Source: JAUVPB01 sp965223695 (GTDB taxonomy: Bacteria > Actinomycetota > Thermoleophilia > Gaiellales > Gaiellaceae). From it: a DNA stretch of 64,000 nucleotides. This document shows, in pieces, positions 61,627 through 64,000 of the stretch; the first letter of the stretch is position 1; the number at the start of each line of letters is the position of its first letter. The notes below the pieces were generated by a model that worked only from the letters and a program-made list of their open reading frames with translations, was not told the origin of the DNA and made no database searches. The DNA is taken from positions 163,032 to 227,031 of the forward strand of contig CBDCXJ010000016.1 of assembly GCA_965223695.1 (NCBI GenBank), given 5' to 3'. The position numbers and the translations under genes are program-made.

Positions 61627-62999
61627 GCGTCGCAGCCGGTCTCGAGCAGCTCGTCCCAGCGCGCGAGCTTGACGCGGGGGCGCCCCTGGGGCTCGCCGCG
61701 GCCGCGCTCGAGCTCGTCGATCGCCTCCCAACCCGAATGCGTCACCAGTCGAATGTCGCGCTCGGTGAGGAAGGCGTCGACGGCCGCCGCGGTACACGAG
61801 CGCTCGGCGCCGATCGCTCCGGACGCAGCGTCCTCGAGCAGCAGGTCGGCGGTCTCGGTCGCGTCCTTCTTGTTCGTGCCGATCACACCGGTCGGGCCTC
61901 GCTTGATCCAGCCGGCGCAGTAGGTGCCCCCCACCGGCGCTCCTGCCTCGTCGACGACGCGTCCACTCTCGTTCTGCAGCGTCGCGCGGCCCTCGTCGAA
62001 CGGCAGTCCCTCGATCGGGACGCCCCGGTAGCCGACGCTTCGAAAGACGATGCCGCAAGGGATCGTCTCGCGCTCGTCCGTGGGAACGGCTCGCGTGCGA
62101 CCGTCGTCGCCGACGACCAGCTCGTTGTGGACGATCTCGATCGCCTCGACCCTGTCCTCGCCGAGGATCGCGACCGGCGATACGAAGAAGCGCAGTCGGA
62201 TCGCACGCTTCGCGCTACTGCGCGTGTGCGATGTGTACTCGTTCAACAGGTCGATGTTGCGCTTCGTCGTCGCGGGCGCTTCGGCGAGCTCGGTCTCGCT
62301 TGCTGCATCGAGCTCGAGGTCGGAGGCGTCGACGAGGATGTCGGCGTCAGCCATCTCGCCGAGCTCCTGCATCTCGGGCGGGGTGAACGCGCCCTGCACC
62401 GGCCCTCGCCGGCCGAGCATCAGGATCTCGGTGACGTCGGCGGCGAGGATGGCCTCTATCGCCTCGTCCGTCGTGTCCGTCGGCCGAATCTCGTCCTCGT
62501 TCAGCGCCAGCATCCGCGCGACGTCGACGGCCACATTCCCGTTGCCGATCACGACCGCGCGCTCGCACGAGAGGTCGAACTCGAGATCCTGGTAGTCCGG
62601 GTGGCCGTTGTACCAGGCCACGAACTCGGTCGCGGCCCACGATCCAGGGAGGTCCTCACCCGGAATGCCGAGGCTCCGGTCGGTCTGTGCGCCGTTGCAG
62701 TACACGACAGCGTCGTAGAGCGCTTCGAGCTCGCCCGCGCTCAGATCAGCGCCGATATCGACGTTGCCCAGGAAGCGGAAACCGTCCTTGCCGGCGATCT
62801 TCTCGAACGCTTTCGAGACGGCCTTGATCTTCGGATGATCGGGCGCGACGCCCGTGCGAACAAGGCCCCACGGAGTCGGCAAACGGTCGATTAGATCGAC
62901 CTCGACGGCCGTGTCCGCGGCGAGCAGATGAGCCGTCGCGTAGAAGCCGGCCGGCCCTGCGCCGACCACCGCAACGCGAAGTGGTGCCGCTTCGCTCAT
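61623..62999 (-). CDS. FprA-like ferredoxin/adrenodoxin NADP+ reductase
   Basis: 458 residues. FAD motif VAVVGAGPAGFYAT (10-22), LIDRLPTPWGLVRTGVAPDHPKIK, NADP motif AVVIGNGNVAVDVARML, LGRRGPVQGAFTPPE and the C-terminal GTYCAGWIKRGPTGVIGTNKKDA. This pattern is the adrenodoxin-reductase type seen in mycobacterial FprA. It passes electrons from NADPH to ferredoxins and so could supply P450s or the Rieske oxygenase. Eleven or so bases upstream is the stop of the flavin monooxygenase gene, so both may share a transcript. Confidence 0.9.
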   Translation of the reverse strand: MSEAAPLRVAVVGAGPAGFYATAHLLAADTAVEVDLIDRLPTPWGLVRTGVAPDHPKIKAVSKAFEKIAGKDGFRFLGNVDIGADLSAGELEALYDAVVYCNGAQTDRSLGIPGEDLPGSWAATEFVAWYNGHPDYQDLEFDLSCERAVVIGNGNVAVDVARMLALNEDEIRPTDTTDEAIEAILAADVTEILMLGRRGPVQGAFTPPEMQELGEMADADILVDASDLELDAASETELAEAPATTKRNIDLLNEYTSHTRSSAKRAIRLRFFVSPVAILGEDRVEAIEIVHNELVVGDDGRTRAVPTDERETIPCGIVFRSVGYRGVPIEGLPFDEGRATLQNESGRVVDEAGAPVGGTYCAGWIKRGPTGVIGTNKKDATETADLLLEDAASGAIGAERSCTAAAVDAFLTERDIRLVTHSGWEAIDELERGRGEPQGRPRVKLARWDELLETGCDA

Positions 63000-63012
63000 G
63001 ACCGCGCCGAGG

Positions 63013-64000
63013 CTACCGGGACGGCCCGATGAGATGGAAGTCGTCGAGGTCGGGCGCGAGGGTCATGTTCCAGTAGTCGACGAGACGCCAGGGCATGATC
63101 GAGACGACGCGACCGTACTTGTTGCGGTACCACGTATCCATGCCGGGGTGCGTCCAGATCATGCGACCGTGCGCCTCGTCAAGGCGCTCGTTGTAGTCGT
63201 CGTAGACCTCGGGTTTGCACTCGAGCGCGGCGATGCCGCCCTCGATCATGCGCATCAAGCAGCCGACCAGGTAGCGGGTCTGGCACTCGGCGATGAAGAT
63301 GATGCTGCCACCATGGCCGAGGTTCGTGTTGGGCCCATACATGCAGAAAAGGTTGGGGAACGCCGGGACCGTGAGCCCAAGGTACGCGCGCGCGTCGTCG
63401 TCGCCCCAGACCTCACGCACCGTCTTTCCGTCGCGACCGACGGCCTCCATTGGCCAGAGCAAGCGCGTTGCCTCGAAGCCGGTCGCCAGAACGATTACGT
63501 CGACGTCGAACTCCTCGCCGTCGGCGGTGACGACGCCGCTCGGCGTCACCTCGGCTACCGCGCTCGTGATCAACTCGACGTCGTCACGCGTCATCGTCTT
63601 GAACCAGTCGTTGTCGATCAGGATCCGCTTTCCATAGGGCGGGTAGTCCGGCAGCACCTTCTCGAGCAGGTCGGTGCGCTCACCCAGCTCGTTGACGATG
63701 TGGTCGGTAAGGAACTGCCGGTGGCGGTCGTTGCGCTTGCTGACGGCACGCTCGGGGTGGGGCCAGTCGGGGTCACGCTGGATGCTCGGGTGCAGGTGAT
63801 CGCCGAAGCGCCATGCCAGTGTGAAGCGGTACCAGCGCCCGTAGAAAGGGACGTGGCTGATCAGCCAGTGCTTGGCTTCACTCACGCTTCGGTGGTAGTC
63901 GGGGTTGGGGATCGCCCACTGCGGTGAGCGCTGGAAGATGAATAGTCGCTCTGCCGCGTCAGCCGTGGTTCGTACGAGCTGCATCGCGCTCGCACCTGTG
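63013..64000 (-). CDS. flavin-containing (Baeyer-Villiger-type) monooxygenase, 5' end outside the window
   Basis: The gene enters from the right edge: codons before the ATG at 63984 continue open and encode TGASA, so the ATG is internal and TGASAMQLVRTTADAA is the second (NADP) Rossmann motif. C-terminal 329 residues visible: FQRSPQWAIPNPDY, VDVIVLATGFEATRLLWPM (the ATGF motif), FCMYGPNTNLGHGGSIIF and the C-terminal WNMTLAPDLDDFHLIG. Likely oxygenates a ketone or amine. The N-terminal FAD domain lies beyond the window. Confidence 0.88.
   Translation of the reverse strand, partial: TGASAMQLVRTTADAAERLFIFQRSPQWAIPNPDYHRSVSEAKHWLISHVPFYGRWYRFTLAWRFGDHLHPSIQRDPDWPHPERAVSKRNDRHRQFLTDHIVNELGERTDLLEKVLPDYPPYGKRILIDNDWFKTMTRDDVELITSAVAEVTPSGVVTADGEEFDVDVIVLATGFEATRLLWPMEAVGRDGKTVREVWGDDDARAYLGLTVPAFPNLFCMYGPNTNLGHGGSIIFIAECQTRYLVGCLMRMIEGGIAALECKPEVYDDYNERLDEAHGRMIWTHPGMDTWYRNKYGRVVSIMPWRLVDYWNMTLAPDLDDFHLIGPSR

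Noticed and set aside
61332..62894. 520-codon plus-strand frame opposite the ferredoxin-NADP reductase
   Set aside because: It overlaps two genes with clear motifs (LuxR HTH and FprA) and has none of its own.

Overview
The window is a high-GC chromosomal segment (visibly about two-thirds G+C) from what looks like an actinobacterium, plausibly a member of the Thermoleophilia; the class-level placement is inference. Pointers are the GTG/ATG starts with AAGGAGG ribosome sites, apparent leaderless promoters (TANNNT 6-8 bases before the start codon), a deazaflavin-type nitroreductase, a luciferase-like flavin oxidoreductase, an FprA-like reductase and a large LuxR/ATPase regulator. No tRNA, rRNA, CRISPR array or origin was seen.

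Layout. (1) 0.9-7.5 kb: a convergent gene set (dihydropyrimidinase-type amidohydrolase, isochorismatase-like hydrolase, CitE/HpcH lyase, class III CoA-transferase; opposite strand: acyl-CoA ligase and MaoC hydratase) that reads as opening of a cyclic imide or lactam followed by CoA-dependent cleavage of the dicarboxylate. (2) 7.6-13.5 kb: an orphan CbiM, a second isochorismatase-like hydrolase with an M20 carbamoylase-type amidohydrolase, a secreted lysyl-oxidase/RTX protein, a DDN-like reductase and an alpha/beta hydrolase. (3) 13.5-13.9 kb: a gene-free, strongly self-complementary stretch that may encode a structured RNA. (4) 13.9-28 kb: two intact hyuA-hyuB pairs, with a Rieske oxygenase/SDR pair, an amidase/enolase-superfamily pair, an Ldh2-type dehydrogenase and an SDR between them. 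(5) 28-36.7 kb: a third, frameshifted hyuAB locus with an M24 peptidase and an ABM domain, divergent from an M19-like protein, an amidohydrolase and an LLM oxidoreductase. (6) 36.8-40.2 kb: a modular secreted phosphoesterase with DNRLRE repeats. (7) 40.4-50.6 kb: a fourth hyuAB locus whose hyuA is split by an IS256-family element, a sugar-type substrate-binding lipoprotein, and the divergent ABC ATPase, permease and M19 dipeptidase. (8) 50.6-64 kb: esterase, SDR, PepSY protein, metallophosphoesterase, an ArsM-like methyltransferase with an in-frame TGA that looks like selenocysteine, a cytochrome P460-like lipoprotein, a DUF2339 membrane protein, the LuxR-type regulator, a ferredoxin-NADP reductase and a flavin monooxygenase cut by the window edge.

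How it works together. Most of 1-50 kb is a catabolic island for cyclic amides, imides, hydantoins and their open-chain products: ring-opening hydrolases (dihydropyrimidinase, HyuAB), C-N hydrolases for the products (isochorismatase-like, M20, amidase, M19, M24), and enzymes that feed the carbon skeleton into CoA metabolism. A dedicated ABC importer probably supplies one substrate. No dedicated transcription regulator is visible among these genes.

Quality caveat. Eight single-base gains or losses lie between 29.4 and 50.1 kb, most of them in short G or C runs. They may be sequencing errors or real gene decay; the affected genes are given as pseudogenes with the shift positions. The IS256 insertion is different: removing the element and one 9-bp target copy restores hyuA exactly.
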